Source: Pseudorhodoferax soli
GTDB taxonomy: Bacteria > Pseudomonadota > Gammaproteobacteria > Burkholderiales > Burkholderiaceae_C
Direction of reading: 5' to 3'
Assembly: GCF_003337555.1 (NCBI RefSeq)
Contig: NZ_QPJK01000007.1
Location: 320,553 to 384,552, forward strand
DNA length: 64,000 bases
Shown here: one piece after another, positions 43,326-52,467 of the stretch
How positions within the stretch are numbered: position 1 is the first letter of the stretch
How the letters are laid out: the number at the start of each line of letters is the position of its first letter
Translations under genes and position numbers: made by a program
Notes under the pieces: generated by a model
What the model saw: the letters and a program-made list of their open reading frames with translations, nothing else
What the model was told of the DNA's origin: nothing
Databases searched by the model: none

Positions 43326-46300
43326 TTGAACAAACTGCTCATCGCCAACCGCGGCGAGATCGCGCTGCGCGTGCAGCGCGCCGCGCGCGACCTCGGCATC
43401 GCTACCGTGGCCGTCTATGCCCAGGACGACGCCGCCGCGCGCCACCGCCTGCTGGCCGACGAGGCCCATGCGCTGGCCGGCAGCGGCCCCGCCGCCTACA
43501 TCGACATCGCCGCCATGCTGGCCGCGGCCCGCGCCACGGGCTGCGATGCCGTGCACCCGGGCTACGGCTTCCTGAGCGAGCGCGCCGACTTCGCCCAGGC
43601 CTGCGCGGACGCCGGCATCCGCTTCGTCGGGCCCACGGTGGAGCAGCTCGCGCTGTTCGGCGACAAGGGCCGCGCGCTGCAGCTGGCGCGCAGCTGCGAG
43701 GTGCCCGTGATGCCGGCCACGGCGGGCGCGGCCACGCCGGAGCAGATCGCGGCCTTCTTCGACGCCCAGGGAGGCACCGGCATCGTGATCAAGGCCGTGG
43801 GCGGCGGCGGCGGGCGCGGCATGCGCGTGGTGAACCGCCGCGAAGACCTGGAGCAGGCCTACGCGCGCTGCCGCTCCGAGGCCGCCAGCGCCTTCGGCGT
43901 GGACGCGCTCTACGCCGAGCGCCTGGTGGTCCGCGCGCGCCACATCGAGGTGCAGATCGCCGGCGACGGCGAACAGGTCGTGGCGCTCGGTGAGCGCGAT
44001 TGCACGCTGCAGCGGCGCTTCCAGAAGCTCGTGGAGATCGCGCCCAGCCCGGTGCTGTTGCCCGCGCTGCGCGAGCGCATCGTCGGCGCGGCGCGGCTGT
44101 TGGCCCAGCGCGTGCAGTACCGCAGCCTCGGCACCTTCGAGTTCCTGGTCGAGGAGAACACGGCCGGCGCGCAGACCGGCTTCGTCTTCATCGAGGCCAA
44201 CCCGCGGCTGCAGGTGGAGCACACGGTCACCGAGCAGGTCACGGGGGTGGACCTGGTTGCGCTGCAGCTGGGCCTGGCGGCCGGCCGCAGCCTGCGTGAA
44301 CTGGGCCTGGACCCGGCCGCACCGCCACAGCCACGCGGCTTCGCGATCCAGGTGCGCGTGAACGCCGAGGCCAGCGACGCCCAGGGCCAGGCCCGGCCCG
44401 CGCACGGCCGGCTCGAGCGCTTCGAACTGCCGGCCGGCCCGGACGTGCGCGTGGACACCCACGGCAGCACCGGCTATGCGCCGCCACCCAGCTTCGACAC
44501 GCTCTTGGCCAAGCTCATCGTGACCAGCCAGAGCAGCCGGTTCGGCGACGCGGTGCGGCGGCTGCAGCGCAGCCTGGCGGAGTTCCGCATCGCCGGCATC
44601 GCGACCAACCTGGACCTGCTGCGCGCGCTGGTGGCGCGCCCCGACTTCGCCGCGCAGGACGTGCACACGCGCCACTTCGAGGCCATCGCGCCCGAACTGC
44701 TGGCGGCCGCCGCCGCCATCGCCGAGGCCGAGCGCGCACGCGATGCGGCGCTGGGCGTGGCCAGCGCCGCCACGCCCGTCGCCGCCGCCCCAGCCGAGCA
44801 GGCCGCACCGGCCGGCACGCTGGCCGTGCGCGCGCCACTCAGCGGCCGGGTGGTCGAGGTCTCGGTGGCGCCGGGCGCGCTCGTGCAGCCGGGCCAGGCC
44901 GTGGCCGTGCTGGACGCCATGAAGATGGAGCACAGCGTCGCCGCCACGGCCAGCGGCCGCGTGCTGGCGGTGCAGCTGGCACCCGGCGCGCAGGCGGCCG
45001 AGGGCCAGATCCTGGTGCTGCTGGAACCGGTGGAAGGCGATGCGGCCGCCGTCCAGACCACCGAAGCGCTGGACCCGAACGCCATCCGCCCCGACCTGCA
45101 GCGCGTGCTGGACCGCCATGCCCCGCTCTACGACGCGGCCCGCCCCGAGGCCGTGGCGCGCCGGCGCGCACGCGGCCAGCGCACGGCCCGCGAGAACCTG
45201 GCCGACCTGGTCGATGCCGACAGCTTTGTCGAGTACGGCGCGCTGGCGCTGGCCGCGCAGGCCAGCCGCCGCAGCCAGGCCGACCTGATTGCCAACACGC
45301 CGGCCGACGGCCTCATCACCGGCATCGGCAGCATCAACGGCGCGCTCATCGACAAGACCCGCACGCAGAGCGCCGTGATGGCCTACGACGCCACCGTGCT
45401 GGCCGGCACCCAGGGCAAGCGCAACCACATCAAGACCGACCGCATCGTCGAGGTGGCGCTGCGCGACGAACTGCCGCTGGTGCTGCTGGCCGAAGGCGGC
45501 GGCGGGCGGCCCGGCGACGTGGACTTTCCCTCGGTCTCGGGGCTCTACCAGCCCTCGTTCGCGGCCTTCGCCGACCTCAGCGGCCAGGTGCCCGTGGTCG
45601 GCGTGGTGTCGGGCCGTTGCTTTGCGGGCAACGCGGCCTTCCTGGGCTGCTGCGACGTGATCATCGCGGACCGCTCGGTCAACATCGGCATGGCCGGGCC
45701 GGCCATGATCGAAGGCGGCGGCCTGGGCATCTACCGCCCCGAAGACGTGGGCCCGGCGCCCGTGCAATACGCCAACGGCGTGATCGACGTGCTGGTCGAC
45801 AACGAGGCCCAGGCGGTGCACGTGGCCAAGCACTATCTCTCGATGTTCCAGGGGCCGGTGGCCCAGTGGAGCGCGCCCGATGCGCTGCAGCTGCGTCAGG
45901 TGGTGCCCGAGAACCGGCTGCGCGTGTACGACACGCGCCGCGCCATCGAGGGCATCGCCGACAGCGGCAGCGTGCTGATGCTGCGCGGCGGCTTCGGCCT
46001 GGGCATCCACACGGCGCTGGCGCGCGTGGAGGGCCAGCCCGTGGGCATCATGGCCAACAACCCGCACCACCTGGGCGGTGCCATCGACGCCGACGCGGCC
46101 GACAAGGCGGCGCGCTTCATGCAGCTGTGCGATGCGCATGGCCTGCCCATCGTCTCGCTGATCGACACGCCCGGCTTCATGGTCGGACCCGAGGTCGAGG
46201 CCAAGGCCCAGGTGCGCCATGTCTCGCGCATGTTCCTGGTGGCGGCCAAGCTGCGCGTGGCGCTGCTGGCCGTGACGCTGCGCAAGGGCTACGGCCTGGG

Positions 46301-46634
46301 CGCCATGGCCATGGCCGGCGGGGGCTTCCGCTCGGCCAGCTTCACCGTCTCCTGGCCGACGGGCGAGTTCGGGCCCATGGGGCTGGAAGGCGCGATCACG
46401 CTGGGCTTCAAGAAGGAGTTGGAGGCCGTGCCCGACGGCCCCGAGCGGCGCGCGCTGTACGACAGCCTGGTGGCCAAGGCCTACGAGCGCGGCCACGCGA
46501 TCTCGACCGCCGCGGCGGTGGAGATCGACGCCGTGATCGACCCGGCGCAGACACGCCAGTGGATCGCCAAGGGCATCGCCTCGGCCAGGCTGCGCGGCCT
46601 GCGCGCACGCCGCGGCTTCGTGGACGCGTGGTGA
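43326..46634 (+). CDS. single-polypeptide biotin-dependent acyl-CoA carboxylase (BC-BCCP-CT fusion)
   Basis: 1102-residue enzyme combining all carboxylase parts. Residues 1-445 are biotin carboxylase (KLLIANRGEIALRV, ATP-grasp VGGGGGRGMRVV, EANPRLQVEHTVTEQ). Residues 495-570 are a biotin carrier with DAMKMEH, biotinylated Lys at about 533. Residues 590-1102 are the carboxyltransferase (ARGQRTARENLADLVD, MAGPAMIEGGGLGIYRPEDVGP, DTPGFMVGPEVEAKAQVRH). Most bacterial acyl-CoA carboxylases split these over two or more genes; single-chain forms are a known minority. The start is a TTG at 43326 after ACCGGAGA. The substrate is an unknown acyl-CoA. Confidence 0.9.
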   Translation: MNKLLIANRGEIALRVQRAARDLGIATVAVYAQDDAAARHRLLADEAHALAGSGPAAYIDIAAMLAAARATGCDAVHPGYGFLSERADFAQACADAGIRFVGPTVEQLALFGDKGRALQLARSCEVPVMPATAGAATPEQIAAFFDAQGGTGIVIKAVGGGGGRGMRVVNRREDLEQAYARCRSEAASAFGVDALYAERLVVRARHIEVQIAGDGEQVVALGERDCTLQRRFQKLVEIAPSPVLLPALRERIVGAARLLAQRVQYRSLGTFEFLVEENTAGAQTGFVFIEANPRLQVEHTVTEQVTGVDLVALQLGLAAGRSLRELGLDPAAPPQPRGFAIQVRVNAEASDAQGQARPAHGRLERFELPAGPDVRVDTHGSTGYAPPPSFDTLLAKLIVTSQSSRFGDAVRRLQRSLAEFRIAGIATNLDLLRALVARPDFAAQDVHTRHFEAIAPELLAAAAAIAEAERARDAALGVASAATPVAAAPAEQAAPAGTLAVRAPLSGRVVEVSVAPGALVQPGQAVAVLDAMKMEHSVAATASGRVLAVQLAPGAQAAEGQILVLLEPVEGDAAAVQTTEALDPNAIRPDLQRVLDRHAPLYDAARPEAVARRRARGQRTARENLADLVDADSFVEYGALALAAQASRRSQADLIANTPADGLITGIGSINGALIDKTRTQSAVMAYDATVLAGTQGKRNHIKTDRIVEVALRDELPLVLLAEGGGGRPGDVDFPSVSGLYQPSFAAFADLSGQVPVVGVVSGRCFAGNAAFLGCCDVIIADRSVNIGMAGPAMIEGGGLGIYRPEDVGPAPVQYANGVIDVLVDNEAQAVHVAKHYLSMFQGPVAQWSAPDALQLRQVVPENRLRVYDTRRAIEGIADSGSVLMLRGGFGLGIHTALARVEGQPVGIMANNPHHLGGAIDADAADKAARFMQLCDAHGLPIVSLIDTPGFMVGPEVEAKAQVRHVSRMFLVAAKLRVALLAVTLRKGYGLGAMAMAGGGFRSASFTVSWPTGEFGPMGLEGAITLGFKKELEAVPDGPERRALYDSLVAKAYERGHAISTAAAVEIDAVIDPAQTRQWIAKGIASARLRGLRARRGFVDAW

Positions 46635-46639
46635 GCGCC

Positions 46640-49090
46640 ATGGCGACGCAGGGAGACAGCATCGAACAAGCGCCGGACCCGGCCCGGCTGGCGTTGCGCG
46701 GCCTGCGCGTGCTGGAGATCGGCACCGGGCCGGCGCTGGCCTACACGGGCAAGCTGTTCGCGGACTTCGGCGCCGAGGTGGTCAAGGTCGAGGCCCTGGG
46801 CGCGGACGCCTGGGAGCGCATGCCGCCGCTGCTGGACGGCCCGGAGCCGCGCAGCGCCTTGTGGGCCTGGCTGCACACCAACAAGCGCAGCGTGACGGCG
46901 GACCCCGCGCAGGACGCCGCCTGGCTGCAGCAGCTGGCGCAGACCTGCGACGTGGTGCTGGACGCGCGCGCCCTCGACGAAGGCCTGGCGGTGCTCGAAC
47001 GGCCCATCGCCGGCGCGCAGCCCGTGCCGGTGGAGATCGTCTTCACCTGGTTCGGCGAGGACGGGCCCTACAGCCACTACGCAGGCTCCGAAGCCGTGTG
47101 CCGGGCACTCTCGGGCGCGGTCTTCAACAGCGGCCCCGTGGAGGGCCCGCCGCACATGCCGCACGAGTTGCAGGCGGGCATCGCCGCCGGCCTGGTGGCC
47201 TTCTCGGCCGCCGTGGCGGCCTGGACCGGCCGCGCGGACGGCAGCCGCCGCTACGTGCTCAGCGTGCACGAGGCCGTGTTCGGCACCGTGGAGATGGAGG
47301 CCGGCATGGTGCAGGATGGCCGCCACGCGCCGCGCCTGGGCGTGAACCGCTTCTGCGGCACGCATCCGACCGGCATCTATGCGACAGCGCAGGGCTGGAT
47401 CGGCATCTTCACGCACACGCTGGCGCAGTGGGGCGCCCTGTGCGAGGCCATCGGGCGGCCCGAACTCGCGCAGGACCCGCGCTACGCCAACGGCGCCGAA
47501 CGCATGGCGCGGGCCGACGAGATCGACGCCATGCTGCGCGCCGCGCTGCTGACCCGCACGGCGCAAGCGTGGTTCGAGGAGCTCGGCGCGCGCAAGCATC
47601 CCACCGTGCTGGTGCCCACCATGGCCGAACTGCTGGCGCAGGACGTGCACCGCGGGCGCCACGCCTTCGTGCCTGTGACGGCGGGCGCCGCGCGCTGCGA
47701 AGGCCCCACCGTGCCGCTGCGCCTTGGCGCGGCCGGCCCGCTGCGCGGTGGTGCGGCGCCCACCCGCGGTGCCGACGACGCGCACTACCGCGGCGCGGGG
47801 CTCCTGCGCATGCCGACGCGCGCCGCGGGCACGGCGCAGCGCCTGCCTTTGGCGGGCATCACCATCGTCGACCTCACCATGGGCTGGGCGGGCCCGCTGG
47901 CCGCGCGCACGGCCGCCGACCTGGGAGCGGAGGTCATCAAGGTCGAGAGCGCCGTCTACCCGGACTGGTGGCGCGGCGCGAACTTCACCGAGGAGTTCTA
48001 CCGCGAGCGGCTGTACGAGAAGAATTCCAACTTCAACCTCATGAACCGCAACAAGCGCGGCATCACGCTGGACCTGGCGCGTGCCGAGGGCCGGCAACTG
48101 CTGCTGCAGCTCGTGGCCCAGGCCGATGCGGTGATCGAGAACTACTCGGCGGAGGTGCTGCCCAAGCTGGGACTGGACGACGCCGCGCTGCGCGCCGTCA
48201 ACGAACGCCTGGTCATGGTCTCCATGCCGGCCTTCGGCATCGGCAACGCCTGGAGCGACACGCGCGCCTACGGCGGCACGCTGGAGCAGGCCACCGGGCT
48301 GCCGCTGTACACCGGCCATGCGGACGGGCCGCCGGCCATGACCTCGTACGCCTACGGCGATCCGGTCGGCGGGCTCAACGCGGGCGCGGCTTTGCTGCTG
48401 GCGCTCCACGTGCAGCGCGAGACCGGGCGCGGCATGCAGCTGAACCTCTCGCAGGTCGAGGCCATGCTGCCCATGGCCGCGCCCTTCGTGCTCGCGCAAT
48501 CGGTGCACGGCGCGGTGCCCCCGCGCACGGGCAACAGCCACCCGTTGCACGCCCCGCATGGCTGCTGGCGCTGCGCCGGGCCGGACGACTGGATCGTGGT
48601 GAGCGTGCGCGACGATGGCCAATGGCAGGCGCTATGCAGCGTGCTCGACCGGCCGGACCTCGCGTCCGATGCCGGCCTCGCGCAGGCGCAGGGCCGCCTC
48701 GCGCAGCAGGGGCGGCTGGACACGGCGATGGCGGCCTGGGCCGCGGCGCGCGGCGCCGACGCGGCCATGCAGCAGCTGCAGCAGGCCGGCGTCAGCGCCG
48801 GCGTGGTGCGCTCAATCCCGCGCCTCATGGACGACCCGCACCTGCATGCGCGCGGCTTCTGGCAGCGGCTGGAGCGCGCGCACGTGGGTGCCTACCTGAG
48901 TGGCAGCACGCCATTCCGCGCGGACGGCCGGCCGCTGCCCATCCGCCAGGTGGCGCCCACGCTGGGCGAGCACACGGCCCAGGTGTTGGGCGAGCGGCTG
49001 GGCCTCACGGCCGCGCAGCTCGATGCACTGGAACAGCAAGGCATCACCGGCCGCAGTGCGCGGCCCCGGACCGGCCGCGCCGCGGCCTGA
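46640..49090 (+). CDS. tandem-fused CaiB/BaiF CoA-transferase (two class III domains)
   Basis: 816 residues made of two CaiB/BaiF domains in one chain. Domain 1 (about 15-390) starts LRGLRVLEIGTGPALAYTGKL. Domain 2 (about 404-790) starts LPLAGITIVDLTMGWAGPL and has NRNKRGITLDLARAEGR and VIENYSAEVLPKLG. At the site of the catalytic Asp, domain 2 has YGDPVGGLNAG (Asp near residue 574). Domain 1 has PHELQAGIAAG, with Glu (near 176) instead of Asp. The fusion may mimic a homodimer with only one working site. I use the ATG at 46640, which has GGTGAG upstream; a GTG at 46631 overlapping the carboxylase stop is the alternative. Confidence 0.88.
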   Translation: MATQGDSIEQAPDPARLALRGLRVLEIGTGPALAYTGKLFADFGAEVVKVEALGADAWERMPPLLDGPEPRSALWAWLHTNKRSVTADPAQDAAWLQQLAQTCDVVLDARALDEGLAVLERPIAGAQPVPVEIVFTWFGEDGPYSHYAGSEAVCRALSGAVFNSGPVEGPPHMPHELQAGIAAGLVAFSAAVAAWTGRADGSRRYVLSVHEAVFGTVEMEAGMVQDGRHAPRLGVNRFCGTHPTGIYATAQGWIGIFTHTLAQWGALCEAIGRPELAQDPRYANGAERMARADEIDAMLRAALLTRTAQAWFEELGARKHPTVLVPTMAELLAQDVHRGRHAFVPVTAGAARCEGPTVPLRLGAAGPLRGGAAPTRGADDAHYRGAGLLRMPTRAAGTAQRLPLAGITIVDLTMGWAGPLAARTAADLGAEVIKVESAVYPDWWRGANFTEEFYRERLYEKNSNFNLMNRNKRGITLDLARAEGRQLLLQLVAQADAVIENYSAEVLPKLGLDDAALRAVNERLVMVSMPAFGIGNAWSDTRAYGGTLEQATGLPLYTGHADGPPAMTSYAYGDPVGGLNAGAALLLALHVQRETGRGMQLNLSQVEAMLPMAAPFVLAQSVHGAVPPRTGNSHPLHAPHGCWRCAGPDDWIVVSVRDDGQWQALCSVLDRPDLASDAGLAQAQGRLAQQGRLDTAMAAWAAARGADAAMQQLQQAGVSAGVVRSIPRLMDDPHLHARGFWQRLERAHVGAYLSGSTPFRADGRPLPIRQVAPTLGEHTAQVLGERLGLTAAQLDALEQQGITGRSARPRTGRAAA

Positions 49091-49115
49091 AGACACACAA
49101 CCCAAGGAGACCGAG

Positions 49116-50111
49116 ATGAAACAAGCCCATCCCCCCGCCCGTCGCCGGACACTGCAGCTGGCGCTCGCGCTGGCCTGCGCCGCTGCGCTGCCGGCGCATG
49201 CCCAGGACAGCTGGCCGAGCAAGCCGATCCGCATGATCGTGCCCTTCCCGGCCGGCTCCTTCACCGACACCGTGGCGCGCGTGATGTCCGACACCCTGGG
49301 CCGCGCGCTGGGCCAGCCCGTCGTCGTGGAGAACAAGGTCGGCGCCAATGGCGTGATCGGCGTGTCGGAGGCCGCGCGCTCCGCGCCCGACGGCTACACG
49401 CTGCTGCTGACCAACTCCAGCAGCATCACGATCAACCCGCAGCTCTACCGCAAGCTCAGCTACAAGACCAGCGACCTGGCGCCCGTGACCATGGTGCTGG
49501 AGGCGCCCTTCATCCTCACGGCCAACCCCGAATGGGCGCAGAAGAACGGCATCGCCACGCTGGCCGACCTGGTGCAGTACGCGCGCCGCAACCCGGGTGC
49601 CATCAGCTACGGCTCGCCCGGCGCGGGCAACATCGCCCACCTGAGCTACGCGATGCTGAACAACCGCAGCAAGGTGAACACCACGCACGTGCCCTACAAG
49701 AGCACGGCGCAGGCGCAGCTGGCGACCATCGCGGGCGAGCTCAACAGCTCCTTCGACGTGCTGACGGCCGTGCCGCACATCCAGGCCGGCAAGCTCAAGG
49801 CACTGGCCGTGACCTCGCCGCAGCGCATCGCGCAGCTGCCGGATGTGCCGACCATGGAACAGGCCGGCATCGCCGACTTCCATGTCGCCTTCTGGATCGG
49901 CCTGCTGGCGCCCGCCGGCACGCCGCCGCAGATCGTCGCCAAGCTCAACACGGCCGCCCAAGGTCTCTTGAACGACGCCAAGGCCAGGGCCGCCCTCAGT
50001 GCGCAGGGCGAACTCGTGATGCGCGAGCCGTCTGCCTTCGCCAAGCGCATTGCGGCCGAGGTGCCGGCCTGGGGCGCGGTGATCCAGGCGGAGGGCATCG
50101 CGCTGGATTGA
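49116..50111 (+). CDS. Bug/TctC-family periplasmic solute receptor
   Basis: 331-residue Bug receptor: Sec signal with cleavage after AHAQ near residue 29, mature start DSWPSKPIRMIVPFPAGSFTD, and the family signature VVENKVGANGVIGV...PDGYTLL. It is the last gene of the carboxylase operon, 25 bp after the CoA-transferase, with a GGAGA ribosome site. It should bind the carboxylate substrate or product of the pathway. No TctA/TctB membrane subunits are present. It is a different protein from the other Bug receptor in the window (33918-34880). Confidence 0.92.
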   Translation: MKQAHPPARRRTLQLALALACAAALPAHAQDSWPSKPIRMIVPFPAGSFTDTVARVMSDTLGRALGQPVVVENKVGANGVIGVSEAARSAPDGYTLLLTNSSSITINPQLYRKLSYKTSDLAPVTMVLEAPFILTANPEWAQKNGIATLADLVQYARRNPGAISYGSPGAGNIAHLSYAMLNNRSKVNTTHVPYKSTAQAQLATIAGELNSSFDVLTAVPHIQAGKLKALAVTSPQRIAQLPDVPTMEQAGIADFHVAFWIGLLAPAGTPPQIVAKLNTAAQGLLNDAKARAALSAQGELVMREPSAFAKRIAAEVPAWGAVIQAEGIALD

Positions 50112-50139
50112 GTCCAGCGCCATCGTTCATTTGCATGAT

Positions 50140-50160
50140 GCGGCCCCCAGGCGGGGCCGC
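50140..50160. terminator. GC-rich hairpin after the carboxylase operon
   Basis: GCGGCCCC (50140-50147) and GGGGCCGC (50153-50160) form a perfect 8-bp stem with loop CAGGC. No T-run follows, so it may act as a weak or rho-assisted end, or as a 3'-end stabiliser. A second dyad, GCGCTGG/CCAGCGC (50100-50120), spans the stop codon. Confidence 0.45.
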
Positions 50161-50206
50161 GCACACTCCGTCACGCTTTGCAACATCCATGCGAGGAGGA
50201 GTGACC

Positions 50207-52303
50207 ATGACGAACGGTGTTCCCACAAAAGCTGCGGACCGCAGCCCCCTTTCCAGCCGCCTGCGCTGGGTGTTGACCAGTCTTTGCGCGGCAGCGGCGC
50301 TGGCTGCCTGCGGCGGAGGCGGCGGCGACGACAACCCCGAGCCGGAACCCGAACCCCTGCCACCCGTGCCGGTCGCCACGACGCTGAGCGGCACGGCCGC
50401 CACCGGGGCGCCGTTCGCCGGCGCTGCGCTGCAGGTGACCGATGCCAGCGGCGCGACCGTCTGCGACACGACCACGGCCTCCGACGGCACCTTCAGCTGC
50501 ACGCTGGCACCCACCGTGGCGCGGCCGCTGGTGCTGCGCGCCGTCAAGGACGACCAGGTGCTCTACAGCGCCACGGCGACCACGGGCGATGTGCGCGCCA
50601 ACGTCACGCCGCTGACGACCATCATCACCGCGCGGCTGGCGCCCAACGGTGATCCGTCCAAGCTGGCCGCCTCGCCCCAGTCGGTGACGGCCGCCGCGCT
50701 GCAGGCACAGTCGGCCGCCCTGATCGCCGCATTGCAACCGCTGCTCACCGCGCTGGGCCTGACGATCGACCCGCTCGCCGGTGCACTGACGGCCGATGGC
50801 AGCGGGCAGGACAAGCTGCTCGACAGCATCTCCGTGACCGTGCAACCCAGCGGCACGGCAGCCAACATCGAAGTCACGGTCAAGACCACCCCGGCCAGCG
50901 CAGGCGCGCAGCCGGAGCCGCTCAAGTTCAGCAGCAGCGACACGGCCCTGCCGACGGTTTCCGCGGCCGCTGTGGCTGCGCTGGCGCCGGTGCCCGCGCC
51001 TTCCAAGGTGGCCGACCTGTTCGCGCGGCTGAATGCCTGCTACGCGCTGCCACTGACGCAGCGCGTGGACAGCGCCACCAGCGACACGACCAGTGCCACC
51101 GGCACCGCCGGCAACGTGAAGGCGGCGGTGTGCCGTGGCCTGTTCCAGAACAGCGACCCAGCCAGCTTCGTCTCCAACAAGGCGGGCGTGGGCCGCAACG
51201 CCAACAACGGCGGGGCCTTCGCCAGCCTGTTCCGCTCCGGCGCCACGGGCCTGCAATGGACCGCCGGCGAGGTGGAGTTCTTCCGTGCCAACGGCGACAT
51301 GATCGTCACCTACAAGTGGGTGGACAGCGCCGGCAACCAGGACTTCGACCAGATCGCCGCGCATGCCGATGCCGACGGCACGCTGCGCCTGGTGGGCAAC
51401 AGCAACACCTACCCGGTGACGATCCGCCCCTATTCGGAAGACCGCGAGCTGCTCAACACACCGGCGTTCAGCTACTACACCACGGGCTACAACATCCAGA
51501 TCGACAACCGGACCACGAACGGCCAGCCGGTCTTCAGCAAGGTGCTGGTGACCACGCCGATTGGCCTGACGTTGACCATGCTGCCGACCGCCGGGCTGTC
51601 CTACCTCGTGATCGCCCCGGACGGCGTGACGCCCACCGGCTCGCCCGTGCTGCGGCTGGCCGCCGCATACCGCGACCAAGCGCAGGCCGGCAATCCGCAG
51701 GAGAAGGAGAACCTGGTCTACACCGCGCCGCAGTACACCGACGCGCAGATTGCCGCGCTGGACAACAACGGTGTCTGGACCACCGAGTTCTTCCATGCCG
51801 ACACCAGCGTCGCCAATGTCGTGCAGTACTACCGCACGGTGCGGCGGGCCGAGACCATTGGCGAGATCCGCACCACCCGCGTGTTCGCGGAACTGACGCC
51901 TGCGCTGCGCACGGAGCTCATCACGGAGTCGCAGGCCAATGGCTACGTGCTGTTCGACACGCCCGAGGTGGCCTTCATCGACACGGAAGGCGGCGGCGAC
52001 GGCTGGCGCGTTCCGAGCGGCGCCCTCGCGCCCACCTCGGTCGGCATCCTGGGCCGCGCGCCGTTCGGCAGCACCACCGCGGGCCAGAGCGGCGCGCGCT
52101 ACAACGACACCGTGGGCGTGGCCAGCACAGCACGCAAGACCACGATCTTCTGCTCGGCACAGACCGTGTCCGACATGCACTGCGATGCCGGCGGGCAAGG
52201 CCGCTACGCCGCAGGCACCACCGCCAACCTGCTCGAGCTGTGGGCCCGCAGCCCCAAGCAGATCGAGGTCAGCAAAAAGGCCGCGCTGTACAAGCTGCAG
52301 TGA
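50207..52303 (+). CDS. large secreted lipoprotein of unknown function
   Basis: 698 residues. The N-terminal signal ends in the lipobox LAAC at about residue 36, followed by a Gly/Asp tract and a Pro-Glu spacer (DNPEPEPEPLPPVPV), then a short beta domain (residues 57-130, LSGTAATGAPFAGAALQVTD) resembling a carboxypeptidase-regulatory or SdrD-B-like fold. The rest is beta-rich with few recognisable motifs and four spaced Cys. It looks like a surface or periplasmic lipoprotein. A GAGGAGGAG ribosome site and a strong terminator bound it, so it is a single-gene unit. No function can be assigned. Confidence 0.82.
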   Translation: MTNGVPTKAADRSPLSSRLRWVLTSLCAAAALAACGGGGGDDNPEPEPEPLPPVPVATTLSGTAATGAPFAGAALQVTDASGATVCDTTTASDGTFSCTLAPTVARPLVLRAVKDDQVLYSATATTGDVRANVTPLTTIITARLAPNGDPSKLAASPQSVTAAALQAQSAALIAALQPLLTALGLTIDPLAGALTADGSGQDKLLDSISVTVQPSGTAANIEVTVKTTPASAGAQPEPLKFSSSDTALPTVSAAAVAALAPVPAPSKVADLFARLNACYALPLTQRVDSATSDTTSATGTAGNVKAAVCRGLFQNSDPASFVSNKAGVGRNANNGGAFASLFRSGATGLQWTAGEVEFFRANGDMIVTYKWVDSAGNQDFDQIAAHADADGTLRLVGNSNTYPVTIRPYSEDRELLNTPAFSYYTTGYNIQIDNRTTNGQPVFSKVLVTTPIGLTLTMLPTAGLSYLVIAPDGVTPTGSPVLRLAAAYRDQAQAGNPQEKENLVYTAPQYTDAQIAALDNNGVWTTEFFHADTSVANVVQYYRTVRRAETIGEIRTTRVFAELTPALRTELITESQANGYVLFDTPEVAFIDTEGGGDGWRVPSGALAPTSVGILGRAPFGSTTAGQSGARYNDTVGVASTARKTTIFCSAQTVSDMHCDAGGQGRYAAGTTANLLELWARSPKQIEVSKKAALYKLQ

Positions 52304-52331
52304 CATGGAGCGGCACGCGCCGCGCACTGCA

Positions 52332-52355
52332 AGGGGGCTTTCGGCCCCCTTTTTT
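52332..52355 (+). terminator. rho-independent terminator after the lipoprotein gene
   Basis: AGGGGGC, loop of about five bases (TTTCG), GCCCCCT followed by six Ts, 29 bp after the stop codon. A clear intrinsic terminator. Confidence 0.9.
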
Positions 52356-52441
52356 CATGGAGCGCACAGATACAGCGGTCTGGAACCCAGGATTTCGCTC
52401 CGCATTCGGCACCGAAGGCCGGGCAAGCTTATTGCTATACA

Positions 52442-52459
52442 CCAAGGGTTAACCCTTGG
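52442..52459. promoter_or_regulatory. 18-bp perfect palindrome upstream of the VWA gene
   Basis: CCAAGGGTTAACCCTTGG is a perfect palindrome immediately after a possible -10 (TATACA near 52435) and eight bases before the VWA gene ATG. The core GGGTTAACCC recurs at 57812-57821 upstream of the PQQ glucose dehydrogenase. It is a good candidate for a repressor site. It overlaps the ribosome-binding region, so a translational hairpin is also possible. Confidence 0.5.
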
Positions 52460-52467
52460 AGCCCGCC

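Noticed and set aside
43263-46496. 1077-residue minus-strand frame opposite the carboxylase gene
   Set aside because: Composition is His/Arg/Gly/Ala-biased, as expected for the shadow of a GC-rich gene. There is no recognisable domain, whereas the plus strand shows all carboxylase motifs.
50100-50120. GCGCTGG/CCAGCGC dyad across the Bug receptor stop codon as a regulatory hairpin
   Set aside because: Seven-base GC dyads are common in this sequence, and part of it is constrained by coding. There is no T-run, so neither a terminator nor an attenuator can be supported.
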